Positions 33,630 to 42,503 of a stretch of 64,000 nucleotides of DNA are shown in pieces. The position numbers and the translations under genes were made by a program. The notes under the pieces are model-generated. The model ran no database searches, was not told where the DNA came from, and saw only the letters and a program-made list of their open reading frames with translations. The DNA is from Natronococcus pandeyae. Lineage in GTDB: Archaea > Halobacteriota > Halobacteria > Halobacteriales > Natrialbaceae. The stretch's first letter is position 1, and every line of letters starts with the position of its first letter. The DNA is taken from NCBI RefSeq assembly GCF_008122205.1, contig NZ_PHNJ01000002.1:434001-498000 (forward strand). The letters are read 5' to 3'.

Positions 33630-34520
33630 GTGACCCGAGACGGCATCTACCGGTCCGCGAGCGGGGAACGGACGCTCAAACGGCTCTACGAGGATCTTCT
33701 CGCGGAACTCGAGGCGTCGTTCAATCGTCGGTGGGTCGACACGCGATTCGGTGAGACGCACGTGCTGGTCACGGGCCCGGCCGAGGCCCCGCCGCTCGTG
33801 GTCTTCCACGGCGGCAACGTGGTGAACCCGATCAGCCTCGAGTGGTTCCTGCCGCTTTCCGACGAGTTTCGGATCTACGCCCCCGATACGATCGGTCACC
33901 CGGGATTCAGCGCACAGACACGGCTTTCGCCGCGCGACGAGAGCTACGGCGTCTGGGTCGCCGATCTCCTCGACGAACTCGAACTCGATCGCGTGCCGAT
34001 GATCGGCCCCTCCTACGGCGGTGGGATCGTCCTTCGGACCGCCGCGTACGCGCCCGAACGGATCGAACGCGCCGCGCTCGTGGTCCCCTCGGGACTCGGA
34101 ACCGGATCGCTGCGCCGCATGCTCCTCGAGATCGTGTTTCCGATGGTCGTCTACCGGCTCCGGCCGACTCGGGTGCGTCTCGAGCGCGCCGTCCAACCCA
34201 TGTTCTCCGAGCCAGCCGCCGAACTCGATGGGGCGCTGCTCGACGTCGTCGGGACCGTCTTCGAGGAAGTCGAACTCGAACGATCGTTCCCGAAGACGGT
34301 GATCGCGGACGAACTCTCGAAGTTCGACGCGCCGACGCTGCTCGCGGTCGCGGCGGACGACGTGTTCTTCCCGCCGGACGTCGTCGTGCCTCGCGCTCGA
34401 GCAGCCGTTCCGAACCTCGATCCCGTCATCCTTCTCGAAGGCGAATCACACTTTCCGTCACCGGACGCGCGAGCGGCGCTCCGTGACCACCTCCGAACGT
34501 TTCTGACGGTCGACCGCTGA
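33630..34520 (+). CDS. Alpha/beta hydrolase
   Basis: A 296-residue alpha/beta-hydrolase fold protein. The oxyanion region VVFHGGNVV is near residue 57, the nucleophile elbow GPSYGGG near residue 133, an acid in VAADDVFFPP near 245, and the catalytic histidine in GESHFPSPD near 275. The start is a GTG at 33630. The substrate is unknown; esters, epoxides or C-C bonds are all possible for this fold. It lies about 100 bases after the FrhB-like gene and is probably separate from it. Confidence 0.85.
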   Translation: MTRDGIYRSASGERTLKRLYEDLLAELEASFNRRWVDTRFGETHVLVTGPAEAPPLVVFHGGNVVNPISLEWFLPLSDEFRIYAPDTIGHPGFSAQTRLSPRDESYGVWVADLLDELELDRVPMIGPSYGGGIVLRTAAYAPERIERAALVVPSGLGTGSLRRMLLEIVFPMVVYRLRPTRVRLERAVQPMFSEPAAELDGALLDVVGTVFEEVELERSFPKTVIADELSKFDAPTLLAVAADDVFFPPDVVVPRARAAVPNLDPVILLEGESHFPSPDARAALRDHLRTFLTVDR

Positions 34521-34586
34521 GCCGTCCTCGTTCTGTGGTCGGGGCATCTTCAGCGAACTTATTCACGTCTGCGGGAACCCACGCCT

Positions 34587-35201
34587 ATGGATGCCAGTAT
34601 CCGAGTTGCGACCCCGTCCGACGCGGCGGCGGTTCGGGACATCTACGCCCCCTTCTGCGAATCGTCCGCGGTTACCTTCGAGGAGACGCCGCCCACCGAG
34701 GCGGAGATGGCCGAACGCATTACCTCGACCCTCGAGGAGCACCCCTGGCTGGTCTGCGAACGGGAAAACGGCGTGGTCGGCTACGCCTACGCCGGTCCGC
34801 TGCGCAAACGCCGGGCCTACCAGTGGGTCGCCGAACTCTCGGTCTACATCGCCGACTCCGCTCGCCGATCCGGCGTCGGCGAGGCGCTCTACGAGTCGCT
34901 GTTCGCCGTCCTCGAGCGCCAGGGGATTCGGGACGGCTACGCCGTGACGACGCTGCCGAACCCGGCGACCGTCAGCTTCCACGAGCGGCTGGGATTCGAG
35001 CGACTGGTCGACTTCCCGGCGATGGGCTACGTCGAAGGCGACTGGCAGGACGTCGCCTGGTGGCGGTACCCGATTGCGGAGAAGTCCACTGATCCGGATC
35101 GGACTCGCCCGTTCCCGTCGGTACGCGAGGACGACGACTTCGAGGAATTGCTCGAAATCGGCGAGGCACGACTCGAGCAGGCGTCGCGGAAGACGAACTG
35201 A
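34587..35201 (+). CDS. GNAT N-acetyltransferase, phosphinothricin-type
   Basis: A 204-residue acetyl-CoA-dependent transferase. IRVATPSDAAAVRDIYAPF is the typical beginning of the phosphinothricin/methionine sulfoximine acetyltransferase branch, followed by TFEETPPT, the acetyl-CoA-binding stretch SARRSGVGEALYESLF, and SFHERLGFE. The last 30 residues are an additional acidic helix not found in short members. Likely substrates are amino acid-like amines, from family knowledge; none can be assigned. Confidence 0.85.
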   Translation: MDASIRVATPSDAAAVRDIYAPFCESSAVTFEETPPTEAEMAERITSTLEEHPWLVCERENGVVGYAYAGPLRKRRAYQWVAELSVYIADSARRSGVGEALYESLFAVLERQGIRDGYAVTTLPNPATVSFHERLGFERLVDFPAMGYVEGDWQDVAWWRYPIAEKSTDPDRTRPFPSVREDDDFEELLEIGEARLEQASRKTN

Positions 35202-35257
35202 CGCCTCGCGCTTCTCTCCCGTTCACCCGGCCCGTCTCTTCCGCGAGCGATTGTCGA

Positions 35258-35947
35258 TCAGTTCTCGAGCGTGTCCGCCAGTTCGTCGAGTCCCGCCACG
35301 ACGGCGTCGGGTTCGGGACCGAACGGCTCCTCCGGATCGCCTTTCCGGTCGAGCCACGCGCCGTTCATTCCGGCGTGGACTGCCCCCTGGACGTCGAACC
35401 AGAGCGCCGAAACGTGAACGATTTCGTCGATCGGCGTCCCCGTTCGGCCCGCGGCGTGGCGGTAGAGCTCCGGTGCGGGTTTGAACGTCTCGAGTTCGTG
35501 CGCACTGATCGTCTCTTCGAGCAGGTCGCCGATGTCGGCGCTCTCGACCATCGACTCGAGCATCTCGGGGTTGCCGTTCGAGAGGACGTAGCAGTCGTAG
35601 CCGGCCGAGCGCAGCCGCTCGATGCTCTCCCGAACGTCGTCGAACACCTCGAGGTCGTGGTACGCTTCGAGGATCTCCTCGCGCTCGTCGTCGCTGCACT
35701 CGACGTCGTGGGCCGCGAGGGCGTACGTGAGTGCCTCGCGGTTGATCTCGTAGAACGTCTCGTACGCCTCGAGGTGGTTCGCGACCAGGGTGTACTGCAT
35801 CGAGCGCTCCCGCCAGGTCCGGGAAACGGGTGCTGGATCGTCGAGGGACGTGTGGTGTTCGAGTGCGCTCTCGACGGCGTCGACGTCGACGAGCGTGCTG
35901 TAGGAGTCGAACGTGACGGTGCTGACGGCGTCGGGGTCGAGCGTCAT
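35258..35947 (-). CDS. HAD-superfamily hydrolase, type II haloacid dehalogenase-like
   Basis: A 229-residue HAD hydrolase. The nucleophile is D14 in VTFDSYSTLVDVD, the FDxYxT pattern of type II haloacid dehalogenases. Motif II is YVLSNGNPEML, and the conserved lysine is in TFKPAPELYRHAA. Motif IV is HVSALWFDVQGAVHAGM. Family enzymes hydrolyse 2-haloacids or phosphate esters; the second is as likely here. It is convergent with the acetyltransferase gene and divergent from the subtilase. Confidence 0.85.
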   Translation of the reverse strand: MTLDPDAVSTVTFDSYSTLVDVDAVESALEHHTSLDDPAPVSRTWRERSMQYTLVANHLEAYETFYEINREALTYALAAHDVECSDDEREEILEAYHDLEVFDDVRESIERLRSAGYDCYVLSNGNPEMLESMVESADIGDLLEETISAHELETFKPAPELYRHAAGRTGTPIDEIVHVSALWFDVQGAVHAGMNGAWLDRKGDPEEPFGPEPDAVVAGLDELADTLEN

Positions 35948-36049
35948 TGGGTGTACGTCGCGTTCCAGCGTGATGAACGCTCGTCCCGCGCCGGACCGGA
36001 CGTCCCGCGTTCTGAATCGGTGATCGCTCGTGCCCGCCTCGAAATGTAA

Positions 36050-36130
36050 GCTTATTATTACTACACGAACAACTCTAATTATTTTATCCGTTAGAAAAAA
36101 CTGGTTTTATATACTAATTCAGAAAATACG
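36050..36130 (+). promoter_or_regulatory. AT-rich promoter region of the subtilase
   Basis: The 80 bases before the protease ATG are strikingly AT-rich against the GC-rich background (TTATTATTAC, AATTATTTTATC, GGTTTTATATAC). TTTTATATA at about 36103-36112 is a strong TATA box about 28 bases ahead of the ATG at 36136. Confidence 0.6.
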
Positions 36131-36135
36131 ACTCT

Positions 36136-37695
36136 ATGTCAGAGGATGACACTCAGTCGAGAATCAATGACTCGAGCGGTGACCGGTTCGTCTCCCGACG
36201 ACAGATGCTTCGGGCGACCGGCGCCGTCGGACTGGTCGGCACCGCCGGCGTCGCCAGCGGTAACGAAGGCTCGGGTTCGGACTCCGAGCCGTACATCGTT
36301 GGGACGGTAGATCGGGGCGGGCGCGACGAAGCGCGACGGCGGGCCGACGAGGTGCGACACGTCCTCAACTTCGGTGGTATCGGCTGGGCCGTCGCCGGCG
36401 AGTTCTCCGAGGAAGCGCGGGAGAACCTCCAGCGGCGCAACGACGTCCGATACGTCGAGGAAGACGGCGAGATGGAAGCGATCGGCCACTCGACGGACGA
36501 AGATGGCGGTGATCCCTCCGAGGAACAGGTTCTCCCGTGGGGAATCGACCGTGTGGACGCCGAGGTTGCCCACCACGAGGGCGAGACCGGCGGCGGCTCG
36601 AGCGTCGCGATCATCGATACGGGGATCGACCCGGAACACGAGACGCTCGACGTGGTCGACGGAAAGGCGTTCGTCTCGTGTATCGGCCTCGGCTGCGAGG
36701 AGGACTGGGACGACGACCAGGGCCACGGCACGCACTGCGCCGGAACGGCGAACGCGCTCGACAACGACGTCGGCGTCGTCGGCGTCTCCACGGAAGCGGA
36801 TCTGTACGCGGTGAAGGTGCTGGACACGCTCGGTTCAGGTTCGATGTCCGACGTGGCCGCCGGCATCGAGTGGACCGCCGACCAGGGAATCGACGTCGGC
36901 AGCCTCAGCCTCGGCGGCGGCGACTCCGAGACGCTCGAGGACGCCTGCGAGTACGCCCAGCAGGAGGGGACGCTGCTCGTCGCCGCCGCCGGCAACGACG
37001 GGCCCGACGAGGACAGCGTCTCCTACCCCGCGGCCTACGACGAGTGTCTCGCCGTGAGCGCGACCACCGAGGACGACGACATCGCCTCGTTCTCCTCGCG
37101 CGGCGAGGAGGTCGAACTCGCCGCGCCGGGTGCGGACGTCCTTTCCTCGCTACCCGGCGACGATTACGAACGGTGGGACGGTACCTCGATGGCCTGTCCG
37201 CACGTCAGTGGCGCCGCCGCTCAGCTGATGGAAGACGGATACACGAACGAGGAAGCGCGCGAGCAGCTGAACGAGACCGCCGAGGACATCGGCCTCGCGG
37301 AGACCGAACAGGGCAACGGTCTCCTCGACGTCGCCGCCGCGCTCGGCCTCGAGAGCGACGACGATAACGACGACGGTGACGACGATGATGACGACGATTC
37401 CGATCCGGTATCCGACCCCGATATCGACGAATTCTCCGTCTCAACCAGGACGAGCGGCCGCTGGAACCGTGCGGACGTCGACTGGACCGTCTCCGACGAC
37501 GACGGCGCTCTCGAGTCGGTGACCAGCGAGTTGCTCGCCGCGGATGGAACCGTTCTCGACGAGGACTCCTCGAGCGTCGACGGCTCGAGCGCGTCGGGCG
37601 AACACGAACTGCGCTCGGAGGAAGAACCCGAGGAGGTTCGGCTCACCGTCGTCGACGAAGGCGGCAACGAGACGAGCGAGACGGGCGCGTACTGA
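36136..37695 (+). CDS. Exported S8 (subtilisin-like) serine protease, halolysin type
   Basis: A 519-residue secreted protease. The twin-arginine signal is SRRQMLRATGAVGLVG at residues 20-35. The propeptide runs to about residue 130. The catalytic triad is D161 (AIIDTGID), H197 (QGHGTHCAGT) and S351 (GTSMACPHV). N287 in AAAGNDGP completes the oxyanion hole. An Asp-rich linker (about 410-425) leads to a C-terminal beta-rich domain (VSDPDIDEFSVSTRTSGRW) like those of halolysins, though only about 90 residues long. It is monocistronic with a strong AT-rich promoter. Confidence 0.93.
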   Translation: MSEDDTQSRINDSSGDRFVSRRQMLRATGAVGLVGTAGVASGNEGSGSDSEPYIVGTVDRGGRDEARRRADEVRHVLNFGGIGWAVAGEFSEEARENLQRRNDVRYVEEDGEMEAIGHSTDEDGGDPSEEQVLPWGIDRVDAEVAHHEGETGGGSSVAIIDTGIDPEHETLDVVDGKAFVSCIGLGCEEDWDDDQGHGTHCAGTANALDNDVGVVGVSTEADLYAVKVLDTLGSGSMSDVAAGIEWTADQGIDVGSLSLGGGDSETLEDACEYAQQEGTLLVAAAGNDGPDEDSVSYPAAYDECLAVSATTEDDDIASFSSRGEEVELAAPGADVLSSLPGDDYERWDGTSMACPHVSGAAAQLMEDGYTNEEAREQLNETAEDIGLAETEQGNGLLDVAAALGLESDDDNDDGDDDDDDDSDPVSDPDIDEFSVSTRTSGRWNRADVDWTVSDDDGALESVTSELLAADGTVLDEDSSSVDGSSASGEHELRSEEEPEEVRLTVVDEGGNETSETGAY

Positions 37696-37763
37696 TTCCG
37701 ATCTGCCGGGCGCCGGCGACCTCGAACCCCGTCCCTTTTATTTCGACGTTCGAACTGTCTCCC

Positions 37764-38432
37764 ATGAATCCCTCGAACTGGCGGGCCTACCTCGTCACGC
37801 AGGAGTCGCTCTCGGAGGGCCGTTCGACCCTCGAGATCGTTCGATCGGCTATCGAGGGCGGCATCGACGTCGTCCAGCTCCGCGAGAAGGAGACGAGCGC
37901 GCGCTCCCGGTACGAACTGGGGCTCGAGTTACGTGAACTGACCGCCGACGCGGACGTCGATCTGATCGTCAACGACCGGGTCGACATCGCGCGAGCGATC
38001 GACGCCGACGGCGTCCACGTCGGGCAGACGGACCTCCCCGTCACGGTCGCGCGGGAACTGCTCGGGCCGGAGGCCGTCATCGGCTGTTCGGCCTCGACCG
38101 TCGAGGAGGCCGTCGAAGCGGAGGCCGACGGTGCGGACTATCTCGGCGTCGGCTCCGTCTACGGAACGACGTCGAAGAACGTCCCCGCCGACGAGGAAGG
38201 GATCGGCCCCGAACGGATCGCCGCCATCGCCGACGCGGTCTCGATACCGATCGTCGGCATCGGCGGCATCACCGCCGACAACGCCGGTCCCGTCGCCGAG
38301 GCGGGTGCAGCCGGGGTCGCCGTCGTCAGCGATATCACTGCGGCCGACGACCCGACGGCGGCGACGGAGGAGCTCGTGTCGGCGGTCGAAACGGCGAAGG
38401 TACTCGAGGACGCAGAGGATACCGAACGATGA
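37764..38432 (+). CDS. thiE: Thiamine phosphate synthase
   Basis: A 222-residue TIM-barrel enzyme joining hydroxymethylpyrimidine diphosphate and thiazole phosphate to thiamine phosphate. Family segments are VVQLREKETSAR, LIVNDRVDIARAIDADGVHVGQTDLP, IGCSASTVEEA, YLGVGSVYGTTSK and IVGIGGITADNAG. Its end overlaps thiM by four bases (ATGA), so the two are coupled. A TATA-like CTTTTATTT lies about 28 bases ahead of the ATG. I found no THI-box-like riboswitch upstream. Confidence 0.95.
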   Translation: MNPSNWRAYLVTQESLSEGRSTLEIVRSAIEGGIDVVQLREKETSARSRYELGLELRELTADADVDLIVNDRVDIARAIDADGVHVGQTDLPVTVARELLGPEAVIGCSASTVEEAVEAEADGADYLGVGSVYGTTSKNVPADEEGIGPERIAAIADAVSIPIVGIGGITADNAGPVAEAGAAGVAVVSDITAADDPTAATEELVSAVETAKVLEDAEDTER

Positions 38433-39259
38433 GTTCGATTGACACGAACGGGTCGTCCCTCGAGGACTCCCTTCGGACCCTCGCCGACACCGGGCCGCTG
38501 GTCCAGCACCTCACCAACGAGGTTACGATGAACGACGTGGCGAACCTGACGCTGCACTGGGACGCGCTCCCGGTGATGGCCGACTCGCCGGGCGATGCGG
38601 GCGAGATGGCCGAACTCGCGAGCGCGCTCCTGTTGAACATCGGGCAGGTGCCCGAACGGAAGGTCGAGGCCATGCACGAGGCGGCCGAGACGGCCAACGA
38701 CCGCGGGATTCCGGTCGTCCTCGATCCGGTCGGCGTCGGCTCGACGCCGACGCGGGAGGGCGTCGCGGAGGCGCTGCTCTCGGAAACCGAGTTCGCCGTC
38801 ATCAAGGGTAACTACGGCGAGATCAGCGCGCTCGCGGGGGTCGAAGCCGAGGTGAAAGGCGTCGAGTCCATCGGCGAGTACGACGAGATCGAGGAGACGG
38901 CTCGCTCCGTCGCGGAGTCGACCGGTGCCGTCGTCGTCGCCTCCGGCGTCGAGGACGTCGTCGCGGACGCCGACCGCGCCACCCGGATCACCGCGGGCCA
39001 CGAGCGGCTGGGCGAGGTGGTCGGCACCGGCTGCATGCTCGGCGCGACGATCGCCGGGTTCTGCGGCGCGCTCGAGGATCCCTACACGGCGGCGCTCCAC
39101 GCCACCCTGGCGTTCGGGCTCGCCGGCGAACGCGCCGCGGAGCTCCCACACGAAGGTCCGGCGAGCTACCGGACGAACTTCCACGACGCAGTCGCCGGTT
39201 TTTCGCCTGACGTCGCCGCGGAGTTCGAGCCCGAAGATCGACTCGAGCGCGTCGACTGA
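38429..39259 (+). CDS. thiM: Hydroxyethylthiazole kinase
   Basis: A 276-residue ribokinase-fold enzyme phosphorylating hydroxyethylthiazole for thiamine salvage. Family segments include GPLVQHLTNEVTMNDVAN, DSPGDAGEMAE, VVLDPVGVGSTPTR, VIKGNYGEISALAG and GTGCMLGATIAGFCG (ATP/anion hole and catalytic region). The ATGA overlap with thiE shows one transcript. Together they convert thiazole to thiamine phosphate when the pyrimidine is supplied elsewhere. Confidence 0.95.
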   Translation: MSSIDTNGSSLEDSLRTLADTGPLVQHLTNEVTMNDVANLTLHWDALPVMADSPGDAGEMAELASALLLNIGQVPERKVEAMHEAAETANDRGIPVVLDPVGVGSTPTREGVAEALLSETEFAVIKGNYGEISALAGVEAEVKGVESIGEYDEIEETARSVAESTGAVVVASGVEDVVADADRATRITAGHERLGEVVGTGCMLGATIAGFCGALEDPYTAALHATLAFGLAGERAAELPHEGPASYRTNFHDAVAGFSPDVAAEFEPEDRLERVD

Positions 39260-39370
39260 CGGGTCGTTTTCGTTCGAGTCCGTTCGGACGGCGCTCTATC
39301 TTCCGGCGCACATAATAGTTCGAACTGCTTCGAGCGAACACCGATCGGTGCTGCTCTCCAACGTACGCGT

Positions 39371-40768
39371 ATGACTGCTCACCGATCACCTGCCGAACGT
39401 GCGGACGCGGGACCGCCTCGCGATCGACCGATCGAGACGTACCCCCTTCCGCCGGAAGCGGACGGCTATCCACTCGTCGGGAGCACCGTCGACGTCGTTC
39501 GCGACCCGCTGGGGTTCTACGACCGCCTGGCGACGTACGGCGACGTCGTGCGCTACGAGACGGTCATCGACACCTTCACGGCGCTCTTGCATCCGGATCA
39601 CGTCGAGCGGGTCCTGCTGGAAGAACCCGACCGATTCGAGCAGTACGACTTCGAAGCGTTCGGGCTGGGAATCGACCCGGAAGGGCTCGTCGACGTCGAC
39701 GGAGAACAGTGGCAGCGACAGCGAACGCTCATGCAGCCCGTGTTCACCATCGATCGCGTCCGGTCGCACGCGGATTCGATGGTCGAGTACGCGGCCCGAA
39801 CCGCCGCCGAGTGGGACGACGGGCAGGAACTCGCGCTGAACGAGGAGTTCTCGGCGCTCACGCTGCAGATCCTGACGCGGTCGCTGTTCGACCTCGAGAT
39901 CGACCCGCGCGAGACGGACGAGGTGATCGCCCTCGCCGCCCGCGCGTTCAACGAGCAACTGGATCCGCGGAATCTGACGACCTTCCTCCCGATCTGGGTC
40001 CCGACGCCCGCGAACCGTCGATTCAAACGGACCTACCGCGCGTACCGCGATCGGATGGACGAACTGATCGAACAGCGCCGCCGGAGCGACGAGGAGGCCG
40101 ACGATCTGCTCACGACCTTGCTCCACGCGGAGGGGCCCGAGGGGTACACGCTGTCGGAGACGGAGATCCGGGACAACATGATGACGTTCATGTTCGCAGG
40201 ACACGATACGACGTCGCTCGGCCTCACGTACACGTTCCTGCTCCTCGCCCAGCACGACGACGCCCTCGCCCGACTCCGTCGCGAACACGAGCGGGTGCTG
40301 GGTGACGAGCGGCCGACGACCGAGCACCTGCCGGAACTCGAGTTCACGGAGCGGGTGATAACCGAGGCGCTGCGATTGTACCCGCCCGTCTACATGCTCT
40401 TCCGCCGTGTGACGGAGCCAGTCGTCATCGGCGGCTATCGGATCCCGGAGGGGACCGTGGTGACGCTCCCCCAGTTCTGGCTGCACCGAGACGAGCGGTT
40501 TTACGACGACCCCGACAGGTTCGATCCCGATCGATGGATCGAGTCTACCGAGGAGGTGCCCGATTACGCGTATTTCCCGTTCGGCGGCGGCCCACGACAC
40601 TGTATCGGGATGCGGTTCGCCAGACTCGAGATGAAACTGGTCGTCGCGGTCCTGGCGCGAGCGTTCGACTTCGAACTGCTGAGCGACCCGGACCCCGACC
40701 TCTCGCCCGGAGTGACTCTGCGACCGGACGACGACGTCAGGGTTCGCGTCAGCGAGCGATCCACCTGA
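39371..40768 (+). CDS. Cytochrome P450
   Basis: A 465-residue haem monooxygenase. The I-helix oxygen-activation motif is AGHDTTS near residue 277, the K-helix ExxR is EALR near 335, and the haem-binding loop is FGGGPRHCIGMRFA with ligand C411. The sequence resembles the CYP174-like haloarchaeal P450s and bacterial/fungal fatty-acid or steroid hydroxylases. There is no membrane anchor. Redox partners and substrate are not in the neighbourhood. A Bat-type regulator gene is convergent just downstream. Confidence 0.92.
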   Translation: MTAHRSPAERADAGPPRDRPIETYPLPPEADGYPLVGSTVDVVRDPLGFYDRLATYGDVVRYETVIDTFTALLHPDHVERVLLEEPDRFEQYDFEAFGLGIDPEGLVDVDGEQWQRQRTLMQPVFTIDRVRSHADSMVEYAARTAAEWDDGQELALNEEFSALTLQILTRSLFDLEIDPRETDEVIALAARAFNEQLDPRNLTTFLPIWVPTPANRRFKRTYRAYRDRMDELIEQRRRSDEEADDLLTTLLHAEGPEGYTLSETEIRDNMMTFMFAGHDTTSLGLTYTFLLLAQHDDALARLRREHERVLGDERPTTEHLPELEFTERVITEALRLYPPVYMLFRRVTEPVVIGGYRIPEGTVVTLPQFWLHRDERFYDDPDRFDPDRWIESTEEVPDYAYFPFGGGPRHCIGMRFARLEMKLVVAVLARAFDFELLSDPDPDLSPGVTLRPDDDVRVRVSERST

Positions 40769-40836
40769 CCGGCGCCAGACGTCGCCGATCCCCGCCGATT
40801 TCGTCCGATTCTGCGATCCCTGCGACCGAAACGAGA

Positions 40837-41493
40837 TCAGGTTCGGCCGATCGCAGCGTCCACGAGGATGGAGACGGCGGTCCGCAGTAGCGTGGAAGCG
40901 GTGCTCTCCGAGCACTCGAGCGCCTCGGCGACGTCCGCGAGCGTCCCGGTTCGGGGGACCTCGTAGTAGCCCACCTCGCGAGCGGTTTCCAGTGCCTCGA
41001 GTTGCCTCGCGGTCAGCCGTCCGGCGAGCGACTCCGATCGATGCCGGTGATCGCTCACCCGCTCGACCTCCACGTCGAACTGACTGGGAACGTACGCGAA
41101 CAGATCCGAGAGTGCGCGCTCTTCGCCGAGGACGGTGAGGTGAAAGACGTCGCCCCCAGTGTACACGATCGGCGGTACGACGACCACGCCCGGAACGTCG
41201 AACACGTGGAGTATCGATCGGTCGATCTCCTCCAGATCGACCTCGACGTAGCCGTAGAACGTCTCCTCGTCGACGGGTGTCGCCTCGAATCGAGTCACCG
41301 GCTCGAGCGCCGCGGCCGCCTCCGTCACGTGCTCCAGGTCACCGACCAGCACCGAGACGAACAGCAGCGTCCCCGACTCGTCGTCGACCTCCCAGGAGAG
41401 GACTTCCTCCCGACGAATCGCCTCCTCGAACCCCTCCGTCACCGGGAACTGCATCGACTCCGGAACGCGAAGCGAGAGGTCGGCGGACCGCAT
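40837..41493 (-). CDS. Bat-type HTH_10 transcription regulator
   Basis: A 218-residue protein of the haloarchaeal bacterio-opsin-activator-like group. The C-terminal 55 residues contain the HTH_10 domain, with LTARQLEALETAREVGYYEV, RTGTLADVAEALECSESTAS and a final TLLRTAV helix. The first 150 residues are the usual poorly conserved sensor-like domain (SVLVGDLEHVTEAAAALEPV). No PAS or GAF domain is seen. It is divergent from nothing and convergent with the P450; its targets are unknown. Confidence 0.87.
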   Translation of the reverse strand: MRSADLSLRVPESMQFPVTEGFEEAIRREEVLSWEVDDESGTLLFVSVLVGDLEHVTEAAAALEPVTRFEATPVDEETFYGYVEVDLEEIDRSILHVFDVPGVVVVPPIVYTGGDVFHLTVLGEERALSDLFAYVPSQFDVEVERVSDHRHRSESLAGRLTARQLEALETAREVGYYEVPRTGTLADVAEALECSESTASTLLRTAVSILVDAAIGRT

Positions 41494-41567
41494 ACGCGAC
41501 CGTAGGTTGCGATTCGCAAAGAAGGTTCAGCGTCCCTCGTGAGTTCCCGCCCTCCTCCCGACCGTCG

Positions 41568-42197
41568 TCAGCAGACCGGCTTCGGGTTCGCTCCCAGTTC
41601 CTCGAGCGAGTCGACGTACTCGCCGTAGGCGGCCTCGATAGCGCCGCCCGCGGCATCGACGGCTCGCTCGTAGTCCTCGTCGTCGGTCGCGACCTCCTCG
41701 AGCAGGTCGGTTCCGCGCTCGAGTTGGTCGTCCAGGTCGTCGCCGAACTCGCGGAACAGCCCCGCGGTCTGCGGGTCGGCGTCGCCGACGAAGTAGCCGA
41801 CGACCTGGTCTTTCGAGCGCTTGCTCGCGAGGATCCGGCCGAGGAACGCGCCCGCCCGCTCGACGGTGTCCTCGAGGCCGCGCAGGTACTCGTGAAGCGC
41901 GGGTACCGTCTCGGGTTCGTACGCCTCGAGTCGCTCGTCGACCGTCTCGTAGTGCTCCCGTTCCTCCGCCGCGGTCGTCTCGAACGCGTCGCGGGCGGCG
42001 TCGTGGTCCTCGTCGTCGGCCCACGCGGTGAAGGTCTGCCAGGCGGCGTACTCGGCGTCGGCGGTCGCCTGCAGAACTGGTTCGGTGTCGATCTCTCCTC
42101 CGGTCTCGGCGTACAGCGACTTCGACGAGCCGAGTCGCGAGAGCGCGGTGTCGTTTGCCTCGCGAACGGTCTCGAGTACGGCCTCGGCGTCGGTCAT
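41568..42197 (-). CDS. Rubrerythrin-like ferritin-fold protein
   Basis: A 209-residue four-helix-bundle protein. Two iron-type motifs, EYAAWQTF (about residue 50) and EEREHYETV (about 78), and a later FVGDADPQ...FREFGDD segment fit the rubrerythrin-family set in haloarchaea. There is no C-terminal rubredoxin domain. These proteins are linked with peroxide or iron handling, but some haloarchaeal members lack the full di-iron site, so activity is uncertain. The gene is divergent from a short unknown gene, 32 bases apart. Confidence 0.78.
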   Translation of the reverse strand: MTDAEAVLETVREANDTALSRLGSSKSLYAETGGEIDTEPVLQATADAEYAAWQTFTAWADDEDHDAARDAFETTAAEEREHYETVDERLEAYEPETVPALHEYLRGLEDTVERAGAFLGRILASKRSKDQVVGYFVGDADPQTAGLFREFGDDLDDQLERGTDLLEEVATDDEDYERAVDAAGGAIEAAYGEYVDSLEELGANPKPVC

Positions 42198-42229
42198 GAT
42201 TCGTCTCGCCGTTCGTTCGGCGGTGGGTT

Positions 42230-42454
42230 ATGGTTGCCGCTACAGGCATCGTTTCGTCGCTTCGCGTCTCGGCTCGAGCCCTCCTCGACCGGACCGCGGC
42301 GGTGCGCGGAATCACGACGATCACCTACCGAGAACTCGACGACGACGGGCTGGACGCTCTCGAGTCGACGATCTCCCACCTCGCGGGACTCGTCTCCGCG
42401 AGCGAACTCGAGGTCGCCCTGCCGACGGATCTTGCGGCGAACTACGTCCACTGA
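42230..42454 (+). CDS. Small conserved-looking protein, unknown
   Basis: A 74-residue protein starting MVAATGIVSSLRVSARAL. It has an amphipathic N-terminal half and an acidic second half (YRELDDDGLDALESTISHL). Codon use fits haloarchaeal coding DNA, and this reading is better than the frame on the opposite strand, which is basic and Arg-rich. I do not recognise the family, and no membrane segment is certain. It is head-to-head with the rubrerythrin-like gene. Confidence 0.5.
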   Translation: MVAATGIVSSLRVSARALLDRTAAVRGITTITYRELDDDGLDALESTISHLAGLVSASELEVALPTDLAANYVH

Positions 42455-42461
42455 CGCCGCC

Positions 42462-42480
42462 TCCAAAAAAACCGGTTCCG
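42462..42480 (-). terminator. Poly-T terminator after the rhodanese gene
   Basis: On the minus strand the palindrome AACCGGTT leads into a run of seven T (42464-42470), about 30 bases past the sulfurtransferase stop at 42504. T runs are the main archaeal terminator signal. Confidence 0.5.
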
Positions 42481-42503
42481 TAGAGTCCCCGCGACGCTTC
42501 GGC

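Noticed and set aside
31733-33646. Long minus-strand frame opposite the FrhB-like gene
   Set aside because: It is a mirror frame caused by high GC and acidic codons; it lacks family motifs, while the plus strand holds two ferredoxin motifs.
37696-37763. Thiamine riboswitch ahead of thiE
   Set aside because: The gap is 68 bases with a TATA-like box near its end and lacks THI-box-like sequence.
42194-42466. 90-residue minus-strand frame opposite the small gene at 42230
   Set aside because: It is basic and Arg-rich, unlike haloarchaeal proteins, and overlaps the rubrerythrin-like start.
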